DNA of 55,075 nucleotides, taken from assembly GCA_009691705.1 (NCBI GenBank), contig SIAR01000014.1, positions 1 to 55,075 on the forward strand. Reading direction: 5' to 3'. Below the pieces are notes generated by a model. That model had not been told where the DNA came from. It searched no databases and worked only from the letters and a program-made list of their open reading frames with translations. Both the position numbers and the translations under genes were made by a program. This stretch comes from Phycisphaerales bacterium. Its GTDB lineage: Bacteria > Planctomycetota > Phycisphaerae > Phycisphaerales > SM1A02. Shown here in pieces: positions 42,071-51,910 of the stretch (its first letter is position 1; each line of letters opens with the position of its first letter).

Positions 42071-43768
42071 TCAGGCAGGAATCGTGGCGAGTTCTGTCTG
42101 CACTTCGTCCATGAGTCCGCGCACAGTCTCAGCGCCGAAATCAAACGTCAGTCCGGCAGAAGTGAAGAGTTCTGGAAGAGACTTCGAACCGCCGAGCGCG
42201 AGCGCGCGCTTGTAGTTCGCCACTGCCGTCTTGGGATCGCGCCGCGACTGTCGCCACAACTGCAACGCGCCTAGTTGGGCGATGCCGTACTCGATGTAGT
42301 AGAAGGGCGATCCAAAGAGATGCAATTGTCGGTGCCAGAGTGAGGCGAGCACATCTTCGTGGTCGGTCCAATCAATGTCGCCGCCGAATCTGCGATTGAG
42401 ATCGATCCAGCACTCGGTTCGCTCGGAGCGCTTGTGGCCAGGGTTCGTGTAGATCCAATGTTGGAATGCATCGATCGTTGCAACCCACGGCAAGAGCGTC
42501 GCAAGATTTTCTAAGAGGTCGCGACGCGCGCGCGCGCCATCCTCAGGGGAATAAAACTCGTCGAGCTGCGGAAATGTGAGCAGTTCCATGCTCATCGATG
42601 CAACTTCGGCGAATTCAGTAGGGCTACCTCGGTAAGCCAACAGGTCGTCGTGCTTACTCAAGATCGAATGGAATGCGTGACCAGCCTCGTGCACCATCGT
42701 CACGAGATCGCGTTGCAATCCTGCGGCGTTCATAAAGATGAACGGCGATCGTGAGTGCTGCCGTTGATACTGGTAGCCGCCGGGCGCCTTGCCCTTGCGT
42801 GTCTCGAGGTCGAGGCAGGCACCTCCGCGCATCGAGTCGAACATCACGCCCAGATCGCTGTCGAGGCGGTGGAATGCCCGCGAAGTGCGTTCGACGAGTT
42901 CGGTGGTGTCGGCGAATGGGCGCAGCGCAGCGCGGCCGCGCAGATCGACCTTGGTATCCCAGGGTCGCACTGCTGAAACGCCTAGCGCCGCGGCGCGTTC
43001 GCGGTGCAACTCGCGCATTAGTGGCACGCAAGTCTCCTCGACGGCCGCGTGAAATCTCTGGCAGTCGGCCGGCCGGTAGTCAAACCGCAACATGCGTTCA
43101 TGCTGAAAGTCACGAAAGTTCTCGAACCCGGCGTTCAAGGCCATTCGATGTCGAATGCTGATCAGATTGTCGAAGATGCCGTCAATGGCATCGCGGTCGC
43201 GTAGTCGGCGCGCGGCGACAGCTTTCCAAGAACCCTCGCGCACCCCTTGGTCTGGAACTTCGAGATAACGCGCCATTTGTGGCATCGTCTGTTCGCGTCC
43301 GTCAAAGTTCACAGACATCGCGCCGCAGAGTCGGCTGTATTCCTGATCGCAGGTTGTGGCTTCGGTCTGCAACGGAATATTCTGGGCCCGAAACAACTTC
43401 GCATCCTGCCGCAGCGCGCGCAGGTATGTCTCGTAGCGCGCTGAATCAAGTTGCTTGACGAACGCACTCTCCACAATCTTGCGGTCTAGTGCGGCACCAG
43501 CCGTGCGCAAGTGCGGCTCAACGTTTTGCACAAACGCGAGGTAGGCCGTGCGACGCACATCGTCGTCGGTATGGCAAGTCATCGCGATGTAGAGATTCGC
43601 CTGCGCCTCTTCAGCAATTGCATCGAGCGCGCTGCGATCGAGAATGAGTCTCTCGAGATCTTCGCACGAGGTGAACGCGCGGTCATTCAGTTCGCGGTAG
43701 AGCGGTGCGAGCTGATCCCAGTTCGCAGCATCGAGTGATGGGGGGAGTTTCATGGGAAGGGCGATCAT
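42071..43768 (-). CDS. M3-family oligoendopeptidase (PepF-like)
   Basis: 565 aa; ATG at 43768, with an alternative ATG at 43753. Zinc site HEAGHAFHS around residue 355 with the third ligand Glu in SPTEFAEVASMSMELLTFP. Helical substrate-binding lobes before and after, with YYIEYGIAQLGALQLWRQ near the C-terminus, a PepF/M3B hallmark. Cytoplasmic oligopeptidase, no signal peptide. Lies 21 bp downstream of ispE on the same strand. Confidence 0.93.
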   Translation of the reverse strand: MIALPMKLPPSLDAANWDQLAPLYRELNDRAFTSCEDLERLILDRSALDAIAEEAQANLYIAMTCHTDDDVRRTAYLAFVQNVEPHLRTAGAALDRKIVESAFVKQLDSARYETYLRALRQDAKLFRAQNIPLQTEATTCDQEYSRLCGAMSVNFDGREQTMPQMARYLEVPDQGVREGSWKAVAARRLRDRDAIDGIFDNLISIRHRMALNAGFENFRDFQHERMLRFDYRPADCQRFHAAVEETCVPLMRELHRERAAALGVSAVRPWDTKVDLRGRAALRPFADTTELVERTSRAFHRLDSDLGVMFDSMRGGACLDLETRKGKAPGGYQYQRQHSRSPFIFMNAAGLQRDLVTMVHEAGHAFHSILSKHDDLLAYRGSPTEFAEVASMSMELLTFPQLDEFYSPEDGARARRDLLENLATLLPWVATIDAFQHWIYTNPGHKRSERTECWIDLNRRFGGDIDWTDHEDVLASLWHRQLHLFGSPFYYIEYGIAQLGALQLWRQSRRDPKTAVANYKRALALGGSKSLPELFTSAGLTFDFGAETVRGLMDEVQTELATIPA

Positions 43769-43789
43769 AGGATCACCCCGCGCAGGGGG

Positions 43790-44707
43790 TCACGCCTGTG
43801 AAACAGTGGCCACGACAACGGCAGGAATCGCGAGTCGGGCAGTCGCGGTTGCCGCAAGCGCGGTGGCATGCTCCGAATCGCTGCAAACAATAAAAAGGCT
43901 CGACCCGCTGCCGCAAACATGCACGGGAAGGTCTGATAGATCGCAGAGTTCTTCGATGTCATCCGCCACGGCGGGGGCGATCAACTTCGCCGCCTCAGTG
44001 AGATCGTTGAATGGATCGTGCGGGGCAAGTTTCAGTTTCGCCGCGAGGTCACGCACCCGCCCCTCGCGCAACGCAGCGCGCGGGCTGAGATGGTCGAATG
44101 CGCCATAGACCGCACCTGTGGGGCACTGCGCATCTGGAAAGAAAAGCACCGCATCGAGCGCAGGAGTTTCGCGCAGTGATTCGATGCGCTCGCCGAGTCC
44201 GCTCACGAGCGCAGAACCGCCCCGAATGAGAAAGGGGATGTCGCTGCCGAGTTCAGCCGAGAGTTGTTCAAGGTCAGTGTGGGTCAGGTTGAGTTCGAAG
44301 AGTTCGTTGAGACCGCGCAGCATCGCTGCCGCATCACTCGAGCCACCACCGAGACCGCCTCCAACCGGGATGCGTTTCTCAACCCGGCACTTGACCGCAA
44401 GCGCCTTGCCTACGAACTTCTCCAATCGTTCATGCGCGCGGTACACGAGATCTTTCGAGAGATCCCAGTCGAGGGCAGTGCGGCGAAGGGCATCGGCATG
44501 CCAAATCGTTGCGAAGAGTGATGTGCGCTCTTGGGGAAGTCGCTCGAGGTGAAGGTCGTCAAAGAGGTTGACGGTCACCATCCAACTCGCCAGTGGATGC
44601 ATCATCGTCGGCGGCACTGCCGTCGTCGCGCAGGGTGCACCGACCGACAACGCCAGGTTCAACTTTGCAGGGGCGCGCACAACGAGAGAGCGGTCCATGG
44701 AAGCCAT
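43790..44707 (-). CDS. ispE: 4-diphosphocytidyl-2-C-methyl-D-erythritol kinase
   Basis: 305 aa. GHMP kinase of the MEP isoprenoid pathway. N-terminal VRAPAKLNLALSVG, ATP-binding IPVGGGLGGGSSDAAAML and substrate-side CGSGSSLFIV. The ~20-residue segment after the start (GAPCATTAVPPTMMHPLASW) replaces the usual RPDGYH motif region with a diverged form; the His in HPL may be the equivalent. Two in-frame Met are near the start (44707 and 44698). Confidence 0.92.
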   Translation of the reverse strand: MASMDRSLVVRAPAKLNLALSVGAPCATTAVPPTMMHPLASWMVTVNLFDDLHLERLPQERTSLFATIWHADALRRTALDWDLSKDLVYRAHERLEKFVGKALAVKCRVEKRIPVGGGLGGGSSDAAAMLRGLNELFELNLTHTDLEQLSAELGSDIPFLIRGGSALVSGLGERIESLRETPALDAVLFFPDAQCPTGAVYGAFDHLSPRAALREGRVRDLAAKLKLAPHDPFNDLTEAAKLIAPAVADDIEELCDLSDLPVHVCGSGSSLFIVCSDSEHATALAATATARLAIPAVVVATVSQA

Positions 44708-44756
44708 TGGATCGGAATCATAGAGATGCGAGAAATGCGATTACTTCGCGACCGAA

Positions 44757-46460
44757 TCAGGGAACAGGACCCCACCGCGAGAGAACGGCGGTCAAGTCTC
44801 CACCGTCGATCAATCCATTGCCATCGACGTCGCCGATTGGAGGATTCGTCTGTCCCCATCCGGAGAGGATGTAGGAAAGGTCGAGCCCATCGACGAATCC
44901 GTTGAGATCAAAGTCGCCATAACCGCGCTCGCACGAGTCAATGCGACCATCAGCGTCGCTGTCAATGGCTCCCGCCGCTATATCGCACGAATCTGGCACG
45001 CCATTTCCGTTGCAATCCTTGGCGATACCCGATGCGATGTCTTCAGCATCTGGAATGCCATTCCCGTTGCAGTCCGGCGTGGTCAATCGAAAGATGTAGG
45101 CAGATCCGCTGTCTTGCATACCGCTGACATCGTCGCCGTCTGCACCCACGATTGCCGAGTCGCCGAAGATTCCAACAGAGTCGCCAAAGTATTTCTCGCT
45201 CTGACCGTCGGCGCAGGTGAATCGTGGCTCTTGAGTCCAAGTGGATGTGCCAGTCTGTACAAAGAGATAGGCGGATCCCAAGTTGGTGTATGAGGTCGAG
45301 CCACCCTGCGCGGTACCGTCATCGTTTGGGGCGGTCGCCACCGCTAAGTTGCCTTGCAGCGCGACTGAGCTTCCAAAGAAGTCAGAGGCGATGCCATCGC
45401 TCGCCACGACCTTCGCCTCTTGGGTCCATGTTGAAGTTCCAGAGAGTTGAAAGATGTAGGCGGATCCGCGGTCGAGTACTGCGCCGAAGTCGTCGTTGGG
45501 GGCTCCGATGATCAAGTGATTACTGAATATGCAACAAGAGAAACCGAAATAGTCGACAACTGCTCCGTCGCTCGCGACCAGCTTTGCTTCTTGCGTCCAG
45601 ACGCCCGTCCCAGAACGCTTGAATGTGTAGGCCGAACCGCGGTCGGCGATGGCGCTGATGTCATCGCCGGCGGTTCCCACGAGTGCGCGATCGCCGTAGA
45701 TCGACACTGAAGAACCGAAAAATTCGTTTGCGGCGGCATCGGTACCGGTGACCGCGAGTTTCGCCTCTTGGGCCCAGGTTCCGGCGGTGGCGCGCTTGAA
45801 CACATAGGCAGACCCTTGTGCGGCATTCGCGCCGATCGTGTCTTGCGGTGCGCTGGCAAGTGCGAGATCTGCAAAGGTACTGGTCGCCACGGTGGTGCTA
45901 GTAAGTGCGACCGAGAATCCAACAAGATCACTCGCCCCAGGATCGCTCGCAACCAGTTTGGCAGATTGAGTCCACACCCCAGCTGTACTTCGTTGAAAGA
46001 TGTACGCCGACCCTTGGTCGACAAAGGTGCCGTCGTCGTTGGGAGCGCCCACCATCGCGGTGTTGCCAAAAATCGCAACCGATGCCCCGAAGAAATCGTT
46101 GCCGAGTCCATCCGATGCGGTCAGTTTCGCTTCAAAGACCCAGACTCCGGTGGCATTCAACTTATAGATGTTCGCTGATCCGCGGCTGATCGCGGTGCCA
46201 ATATCGTCGTTGACGATTCCAACGATCGCAATGTCGGGGGATGCGCCGGCGATGCCCAGCAGATTCGAGACTGCCGATGCGTATCCAAATTGATCAACCG
46301 CGAGTCCATCCGTTGCGGTGAGTTTCGCAGTCTGGCTCGGTGGGATTGCCATCGCCGAACTCTGCAGAATGCACGGCGCTGCGCAGAGTGCGATGAGCAG
46401 GGGCGAGGTTGAAAAATGACCTGCGGAGAAATGACGAATTATGTTGCCTCGGTGCATCAT
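44757..46460 (-). CDS. Secreted FG-GAP repeat protein with dockerin-like C-terminus
   Basis: 567 aa from ATG at 46460; the frame extends to 46562 but this start puts a signal peptide (TSPLLIALCAAPCILQSSAMA) near the front. Residues ~45-480 contain about eight repeats of the type 'LTASDGLGNDFFGASVAI…GSAYIFQ', i.e. FG-GAP/integrin-type beta-propeller blades. Then two thrombospondin-like Ca loops (DCNGNGIPDAEDIASG; DCNGNGVPDSCDIAAG), and a dockerin/EF-hand-like tail of two loops ending SRWGPVP. A surface or secreted adhesion-type protein; divergent from nadA across a 130-bp gap. Confidence 0.87.
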   Translation of the reverse strand: MMHRGNIIRHFSAGHFSTSPLLIALCAAPCILQSSAMAIPPSQTAKLTATDGLAVDQFGYASAVSNLLGIAGASPDIAIVGIVNDDIGTAISRGSANIYKLNATGVWVFEAKLTASDGLGNDFFGASVAIFGNTAMVGAPNDDGTFVDQGSAYIFQRSTAGVWTQSAKLVASDPGASDLVGFSVALTSTTVATSTFADLALASAPQDTIGANAAQGSAYVFKRATAGTWAQEAKLAVTGTDAAANEFFGSSVSIYGDRALVGTAGDDISAIADRGSAYTFKRSGTGVWTQEAKLVASDGAVVDYFGFSCCIFSNHLIIGAPNDDFGAVLDRGSAYIFQLSGTSTWTQEAKVVASDGIASDFFGSSVALQGNLAVATAPNDDGTAQGGSTSYTNLGSAYLFVQTGTSTWTQEPRFTCADGQSEKYFGDSVGIFGDSAIVGADGDDVSGMQDSGSAYIFRLTTPDCNGNGIPDAEDIASGIAKDCNGNGVPDSCDIAAGAIDSDADGRIDSCERGYGDFDLNGFVDGLDLSYILSGWGQTNPPIGDVDGNGLIDGGDLTAVLSRWGPVP

Positions 46461-46505
46461 TATTGAACTCAATGGATACGTGATGATCGCATGTGCGATC
46501 CACAA

Positions 46506-46523
46506 TTGGAAAGAGAATTCCAA
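46506..46523. promoter_or_regulatory. Inverted repeat TTGGAA-N6-TTCCAA in the nadA upstream region
   Basis: A perfect 6-bp inverted repeat with a six-base spacer lies in the 130-bp divergent gap, 68 bases before the nadA ATG. It is a candidate operator. No regulator is encoded nearby and no assignment to a known NAD regulator is made. Confidence 0.3.
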
Positions 46524-46590
46524 AAGTTTCAAAAAAAGTCGCGCGATGCCGTGCGCAACCACTTGAAATCACGAGTTACCATCCAAAGCC

Positions 46591-47787
46591 ATGCTCTGGC
46601 AGCCTGAGATACCACAGAAGTACCGCGATGCGTGCCCCGCCGAACTCGCCCGCTTGATCGCAGCGCGCCGCTGTGAACTCGGTCAGCGGTTGATGATTCT
46701 GGGACATCATTATCAGCAAGATGAGGTGATCCAGCACGCAGATTTTGTTGGGGACAGCCTGAAACTCAGTCAGATTGCGGCAGCAGAAAGCCCAAAGCGT
46801 GCCACTGAGTTCATCGTTTTCTGCGGAGTGCATTTCATGGCAGAGACGGCTGACGTGCTCACCGAGCCCGAGGTCAAAGTGATTTTGCCAGATCTGGGGG
46901 CAGGATGCTCAATGGCAGACATGGCGGCTTACGAAGACGCAGTGGACGCGTGGAGTTTCATCACGGCGGCGGTGCGTGGCGAGAAGTCGCGGGTGATCCC
47001 AGTGACGTACGTCAACTCGAGCGCCGCGATCAAGGCGTTCGTTGGGATGAACGGCGGAGCATGCTGCACGAGTTCGAATGCGAAACAGGTTTTCGATTGG
47101 GCGCTCGCGGGAGGCGATCAGCCCAAGGCGCGCGGCGAAAAAATCAAAGTCTTCTTCTTGCCCGATCAGCACCTTGGACGAAACACAGCACACGCACGGG
47201 GAATCATCACTGAAATCGATGCGCAGAAGTCAAAGAAGGCGGCGCAAACTGTGGTGTGGGATCCAAAGAAAGAACATGGCGGAGTATCGGCCGAGGTGAT
47301 CCGTCTGGTCGACGTGATTCTGTGGGCGGGGCACTGCAGTGTGCACAAGCTTTTTCGCGCTGAACATGTCGACGCCATTCGTCAGCGCAAGGATGGCACG
47401 AAAGTGCTGGTGCATCCAGAGTGTTGCCAGGAGGTCGTCGACGCATCGGATCTAATTGGATCAACTGAGTTCATCATTCAGACGATCAACGCAGCAAAGA
47501 GCGGGTCAGCGTTTGCGGTGGGCACCGAAGTGCACCTCGTGGCGCGACTCGCCCGTGTGGCGGCAGAGCGCGGAGTCTCGGTTGAGATGCTCTCGGGCTG
47601 TCAGTGCCTTTGCACAACGATGTATCGAATCGATCAACCCCATCTCGCATGGGTGCTCGATGGGTTGGTCGCTGGCAAGATCGTCAATGAGATTCGCGTG
47701 CACGAGAAGGCGCGCGCGGGGGCACGGTTGGCGCTCGAGCGGATGTTGACGAATGTTGCGACAAAACGACTGGCGCTCGTCGACTGA
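46591..47787 (+). CDS. nadA: Quinolinate synthase
   Basis: 398 aa, the long NadA form. Condenses iminoaspartate and DHAP to quinolinate in NAD synthesis with a [4Fe-4S] cluster. Motifs: ILGHHYQQDEVIQHADFVGDSLKLS, FCGVHFMAETADVL, YVNSSAAIKA, FLPDQHLGRNTA, WAGHCSVHKLF, VHPECCQEVV, GTEVHLV and the C-terminal Cys cluster SGCQCLCTTMYRI. Cluster ligands are probably Cys of FCGV, HPECC and GCQC. nadB/nadC are not adjacent. Confidence 0.96.
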   Translation: MLWQPEIPQKYRDACPAELARLIAARRCELGQRLMILGHHYQQDEVIQHADFVGDSLKLSQIAAAESPKRATEFIVFCGVHFMAETADVLTEPEVKVILPDLGAGCSMADMAAYEDAVDAWSFITAAVRGEKSRVIPVTYVNSSAAIKAFVGMNGGACCTSSNAKQVFDWALAGGDQPKARGEKIKVFFLPDQHLGRNTAHARGIITEIDAQKSKKAAQTVVWDPKKEHGGVSAEVIRLVDVILWAGHCSVHKLFRAEHVDAIRQRKDGTKVLVHPECCQEVVDASDLIGSTEFIIQTINAAKSGSAFAVGTEVHLVARLARVAAERGVSVEMLSGCQCLCTTMYRIDQPHLAWVLDGLVAGKIVNEIRVHEKARAGARLALERMLTNVATKRLALVD

Positions 47788-47828
47788 TCCCGTCGCAAAT
47801 GCATGAGCGCATAGACTCGGGTGCTCGA

Positions 47829-50800
47829 ATGAAAGCGCAAGAACCATCCGATTCTGTGCTCAGTGATAGGCGGCGACGCGTGTGGAAACGCAGAGTTGCC
47901 ATCGGCATGGGCGCGGTGACGCTCGGGTTCGCAGTCGTTGTTGCGCTGCTCCCGATGCTGCTCTCTTCGAAGCTCGGATGCGATCTCGTCGCGCACTTCG
48001 CAGCGCCGTATGTGCACGGAAAGGTCGCCATCGCAGACATGGCACTCTCGTGGACGGGTCCGCAAGTGATCCGTGGGCTTTCACTGACTGGGGCGGATGG
48101 CGCCTCGATCGTTGTCGATGTCACTGCCGCCAACGGGGTGCTGGCACTCGCGCGCCAATCTGAAGGGCCTCGTATTACCCTCGGTGGTGCGATTACCACG
48201 ATTTACCGTCCTGATGGATCGCTTTCGGTGGCAGAATTGTTCGTGCCTCGTGGCACTGCTGCGACTGTTCCAGAGCCGCCTGCGACAAAGCCCAGTGCCG
48301 CCGCGGCTCATTCGCAATCGCTCGCCAAGACGCTCGAGGGGCTCGTGGTTGAGATCACCGGCCTCACCGTGACCGCCACGAGTTCAGAGTCTGGAAGAGT
48401 CGATGCGCTGCGCGATCTCAAGGGCACCTGCGCGGTCGAAAACAGCGGGATTCGTGCCGATTTCGCCGCAACGACCCAGGTAGGAGAGAAGCGTGGTTCG
48501 TTCTCGATTCGCGGCGCGCTCGACCATCTCTTGGCTGATGATGGATCGATCAACTTCACAGATGCAGCGATCGACCTCGACTTGCAAGCGACAGAGTTCG
48601 CCTTGCCGAGCACCGCAAACGCCTTCGAGGTACCCGCGCTCTCGTTGAAAATCACAGCGCAGAGACTCGCGAGCGAACTCTCGGTCGAGGGCACGACGAC
48701 GATTCAAGTGCCCACTGGAGAATCGGCAAAGGTCGTGATTGATGTTGTTGCGAAGAGTCCGCTCGAACCAGCTGAGAGTTCTTACAGCGGAACAGTCGCC
48801 ATCGACGCGCTCCCGACATCAGCGCTCGCCCGTTGGTTGCCTGCTCAAGTGAACGCGCTGCGTGACATCGGAGCCTCCCTCAGCATGAGTGCGTCACTGG
48901 CGGGAAGAACTGGCCAGATTGAAATCAAGTCGACTGCGTTGCAACTGCAGGTGCGCGGAGAACTCGATTCAACAGGAAGCCTGCTCACGCTCAGTGCGCT
49001 CGAACTGCGCGCAATGATCGATCCCGCGCTCATGCCTGCGGCGGCGCGCGCGGTCGCCCCAACGACGATCGGGCTGACAGCAACGCAGGTCACAGTTCCG
49101 CTAGGACTGCGGAAAGATTCCACACGCTGGAAGCAGGTGCGGGGCGAACTCGATCTCACCATTTCACCGATGAATATCACGCTTGCGACGGCAGATGCGC
49201 AGCCGCCGATGAAGTGCGCCATCGGCGCGACCCACCTTCGTCTGCAGAGCGGCGATTTCACGAGCGGGGTTGCGGTTTCGCTGACGAGTTCGGTGGACGG
49301 AGCGTCTATAGCAGTCGACCAAGTCTTCAGCAGTCTCGTCGGTCCCGATGGATTCGCCCCCAAGTCAGCTGCCGCAAAGGGATCGATCACCCTCGGAGCA
49401 CTTCCCCTCGCCGATGCGCAGTGGCTCGCACCCGCGACGCGCACTGCGCTTGCCGAGTGCGCTCTCTCGACGCTCGCCGGACGGGTCGACTTCGACGCGA
49501 CGGCGATTGCCGGCACTGCCTCTGCCGCGCTTCAGTTCAGCGACACTTCTGTTGCAGTGAAGGGCGCGTGGAACGAACAGACACTCTCGACCAATTCATT
49601 CACCATTGCGCTGCTCGTCTCGCCAGCACTGGCGCAGAAGTACCTGCCAGAGACGGTGGCGCTCGCATCACCACTGGCGCTCGCGGTGCGCGTCGATCCT
49701 CTCACAGTGAAGTGGGATGCCATCAACGCTGGCCACACGCTTCCTGAACAGAGCAAGATTGCCCTGACATCACCGCTGGTCGAGATAGCGCGCGCCCCAG
49801 GATTGACCCGCGCAGCGCAACTGCACGATGTCTCAATCGGCGTGACGCTAAAATCGCGCGCAGATGGCACGCTTGGCGGCATTCAGGCGGCGGTGAGCAC
49901 AAAGATTCTTGATCGCGGTCGGGCAGCCGGTGGGCTCGCCGCGACTTTCGCGATGAACGATTTCGCCGTCGATTCTTGGCAGTCCACGCTCGACCTCACG
50001 GTCGAATCTGGCGAGACGCTGGTGCAGATGGTCGATGCCAAAGCAGCATCGGTCATGCTGGCAGGACCGGGCAGAGTGCAAGCATCGCTCAACCGCGCTG
50101 GGGCATCCGATGCATTCACCGCGAAGGTCGCGCTACCGCGGTTGACGCTCAATACGAGCGGAAACCGTTCAGCAACTGCGATCGTTCTCGCAGCCACCAC
50201 CGCAACGTTTGATCTTCCCGCCGCGCTCATCGCCAATAGTGAAGGATCATCGCTCATCGGATCACTCGCAATCGAGAGTCTCCGCTGGACTGGAAATGCT
50301 GACGATGCCGCGGTGGTCATGAGTGCAGTGATCGAGCCTGGTTCATTTACCGCGCCGGGTCGCGATCCAATTGCATTCGAGCAGATCAAGGTGCAAGTGA
50401 GTAGTCCGCATCTCGCCGAACACGCGATGGGCTCAGTCACTGGCAATTTCGCAGTGGGCAAGGCAGCTCCATCGGCACTCGCGATCACCATTGAAGCCAA
50501 AGGGAATTTGCGATCCTTGTTTGGTGCAGCCGATGCACCATTGACACTTCACGACAGCGCAGTGCGCCTGCAAGCCCCTGGACCACTCGTGCTCGCGCTG
50601 TGGGATTGGTCAAGTGGCGCAAGCGATGCCGCGTCGGCGCTCACGCGGGTGGGCGAGGTCAAGACGACGCTGGCGATCAAGTCGCTCGCGCTTTCATCTA
50701 GTGGAATCGCCTCTGCCGCAGTCGACGCCACGCTCACGCTCGACGCGCTCGATGTTCAGCCCAAGGGAAAGCCACCGGTGTCGATCGGCGCAACATCGGT

Positions 50801-51908
50801 GAGCGTGCAGTCGCCACGGCTCGCCGACTCGATCGCACTCACAATCGCCAGCGGCGGACCACACGGCGGCACATTCGCGGCAAACGCATCTGGCGTACGC
50901 CTGGTGAATTCGGCAGGGGAGTTTGATCCACTCGCGGCGGCGTGGACGGTCCATGCGCAAGCGCGCGGCGTCACAACCGCACTCGTCGACGCAATGGCAG
51001 GTCAGGGTGGACAAATGGTGGAGGCGCTCGGTCCAACACTTGATGCAACTGTGGACACGACCCTAGTGACAAACGCGGCAGGAGCGCAAGACACCCGCAT
51101 CGCCGCGACACTCACGAGTCAGTTTCTCGATGTCGATGCGCCGAGCGTGTTGATTTCGAACGGGAAGGCAATCGTGACCGCTGCGATTCCACTGCGCGTC
51201 ACCTTCACGATCAATCCCGTGTTGCAGCGACGACTTCTTGAACCACTCAATCCAGTGCTCGCGGACATCCATTCTGCGCCGCCAATCGTGCTGAGCGTTT
51301 CGCAGGTTTCTTATCCACTTGATGGCAAGTTGGCCACGCTTGATCTCGACGCGCGCATACAGGTTGGTGATGTTCAGATCGTGCGAAGCAATCAGGTGCT
51401 TGGGGTGCTGCTGCTCGCCCAACAATGCAAGTCTGAAACGATTCCCGCCCAGGTTCAGCCGCTCGTCATCACGGTGCGCGCAGGTCAACTGAAGTATGCA
51501 GACTTCATCGTTCGCGCTGGAAAATTCGGCGACCAGTGGCAGCAAACGTTGAAACTCTCAGGCGACATCGACCTCACGCACACGCCTCCATACGCAAACG
51601 CGATCACCTGTCGATATCCACTTGCATCACTCGCGCGCAGCGTCGGCGGTGCAGCGGGTGGGTTATCAGGAACAATGACCCAACTGAGCGAAGCGATTGC
51701 AGCCTTGCCCATCGATCCCGGAGAACTGGTGCAAGCAGACATCACTTTGAGCGGTCCACTTGGAGAAGTCAACGGTAAAAAGGTGCCGCTGGCGAGCAAC
51801 GTCAAGTTGGTCTTTGACGCCTCATCGCTCGACGCAAAGCACATTGAAAAAGGAATCCGCGACATCGGCGGCACGATTGACAAGATCAAGGGACTATTCG
51901 GCAAGTGA
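47829..51908 (+). CDS. Very large AsmA/DUF748-like membrane-anchored protein
   Basis: 1359 aa from ATG at 47829 (an in-frame ATG at 47799 is also possible). A short basic cytoplasmic start, one membrane helix (VAIGMGAVTLGFAVVVALLPMLL), then over 1300 residues of beta-rich, Ala/Thr/Ser-rich sequence with repeated 'I-x-V-x-D-V' strands and long amphipathic beta stretches. N-terminal GKVAIADMALSWTGPQVIRGLSLTGADGASIVVDV is the AsmA/TamB-like opening. Such proteins bridge inner and outer membranes and carry lipids. The C-terminus is HIEKGIRDIGGTIDKIKGLFGK. No Cys pattern, no enzyme motif. Its last codons are reiterated in the tandem array that follows. Confidence 0.7.
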   Translation: MKAQEPSDSVLSDRRRRVWKRRVAIGMGAVTLGFAVVVALLPMLLSSKLGCDLVAHFAAPYVHGKVAIADMALSWTGPQVIRGLSLTGADGASIVVDVTAANGVLALARQSEGPRITLGGAITTIYRPDGSLSVAELFVPRGTAATVPEPPATKPSAAAAHSQSLAKTLEGLVVEITGLTVTATSSESGRVDALRDLKGTCAVENSGIRADFAATTQVGEKRGSFSIRGALDHLLADDGSINFTDAAIDLDLQATEFALPSTANAFEVPALSLKITAQRLASELSVEGTTTIQVPTGESAKVVIDVVAKSPLEPAESSYSGTVAIDALPTSALARWLPAQVNALRDIGASLSMSASLAGRTGQIEIKSTALQLQVRGELDSTGSLLTLSALELRAMIDPALMPAAARAVAPTTIGLTATQVTVPLGLRKDSTRWKQVRGELDLTISPMNITLATADAQPPMKCAIGATHLRLQSGDFTSGVAVSLTSSVDGASIAVDQVFSSLVGPDGFAPKSAAAKGSITLGALPLADAQWLAPATRTALAECALSTLAGRVDFDATAIAGTASAALQFSDTSVAVKGAWNEQTLSTNSFTIALLVSPALAQKYLPETVALASPLALAVRVDPLTVKWDAINAGHTLPEQSKIALTSPLVEIARAPGLTRAAQLHDVSIGVTLKSRADGTLGGIQAAVSTKILDRGRAAGGLAATFAMNDFAVDSWQSTLDLTVESGETLVQMVDAKAASVMLAGPGRVQASLNRAGASDAFTAKVALPRLTLNTSGNRSATAIVLAATTATFDLPAALIANSEGSSLIGSLAIESLRWTGNADDAAVVMSAVIEPGSFTAPGRDPIAFEQIKVQVSSPHLAEHAMGSVTGNFAVGKAAPSALAITIEAKGNLRSLFGAADAPLTLHDSAVRLQAPGPLVLALWDWSSGASDAASALTRVGEVKTTLAIKSLALSSSGIASAAVDATLTLDALDVQPKGKPPVSIGATSVSVQSPRLADSIALTIASGGPHGGTFAANASGVRLVNSAGEFDPLAAAWTVHAQARGVTTALVDAMAGQGGQMVEALGPTLDATVDTTLVTNAAGAQDTRIAATLTSQFLDVDAPSVLISNGKAIVTAAIPLRVTFTINPVLQRRLLEPLNPVLADIHSAPPIVLSVSQVSYPLDGKLATLDLDARIQVGDVQIVRSNQVLGVLLLAQQCKSETIPAQVQPLVITVRAGQLKYADFIVRAGKFGDQWQQTLKLSGDIDLTHTPPYANAITCRYPLASLARSVGGAAGGLSGTMTQLSEAIAALPIDPGELVQADITLSGPLGEVNGKKVPLASNVKLVFDASSLDAKHIEKGIRDIGGTIDKIKGLFGK

Positions 51909-51910
51909 TA

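Noticed and set aside
44757-46460. FG-GAP protein as an integrin/adhesin with assigned ligand
   Set aside because: Beta-propeller repeats support the fold only; no ligand motif was identified.
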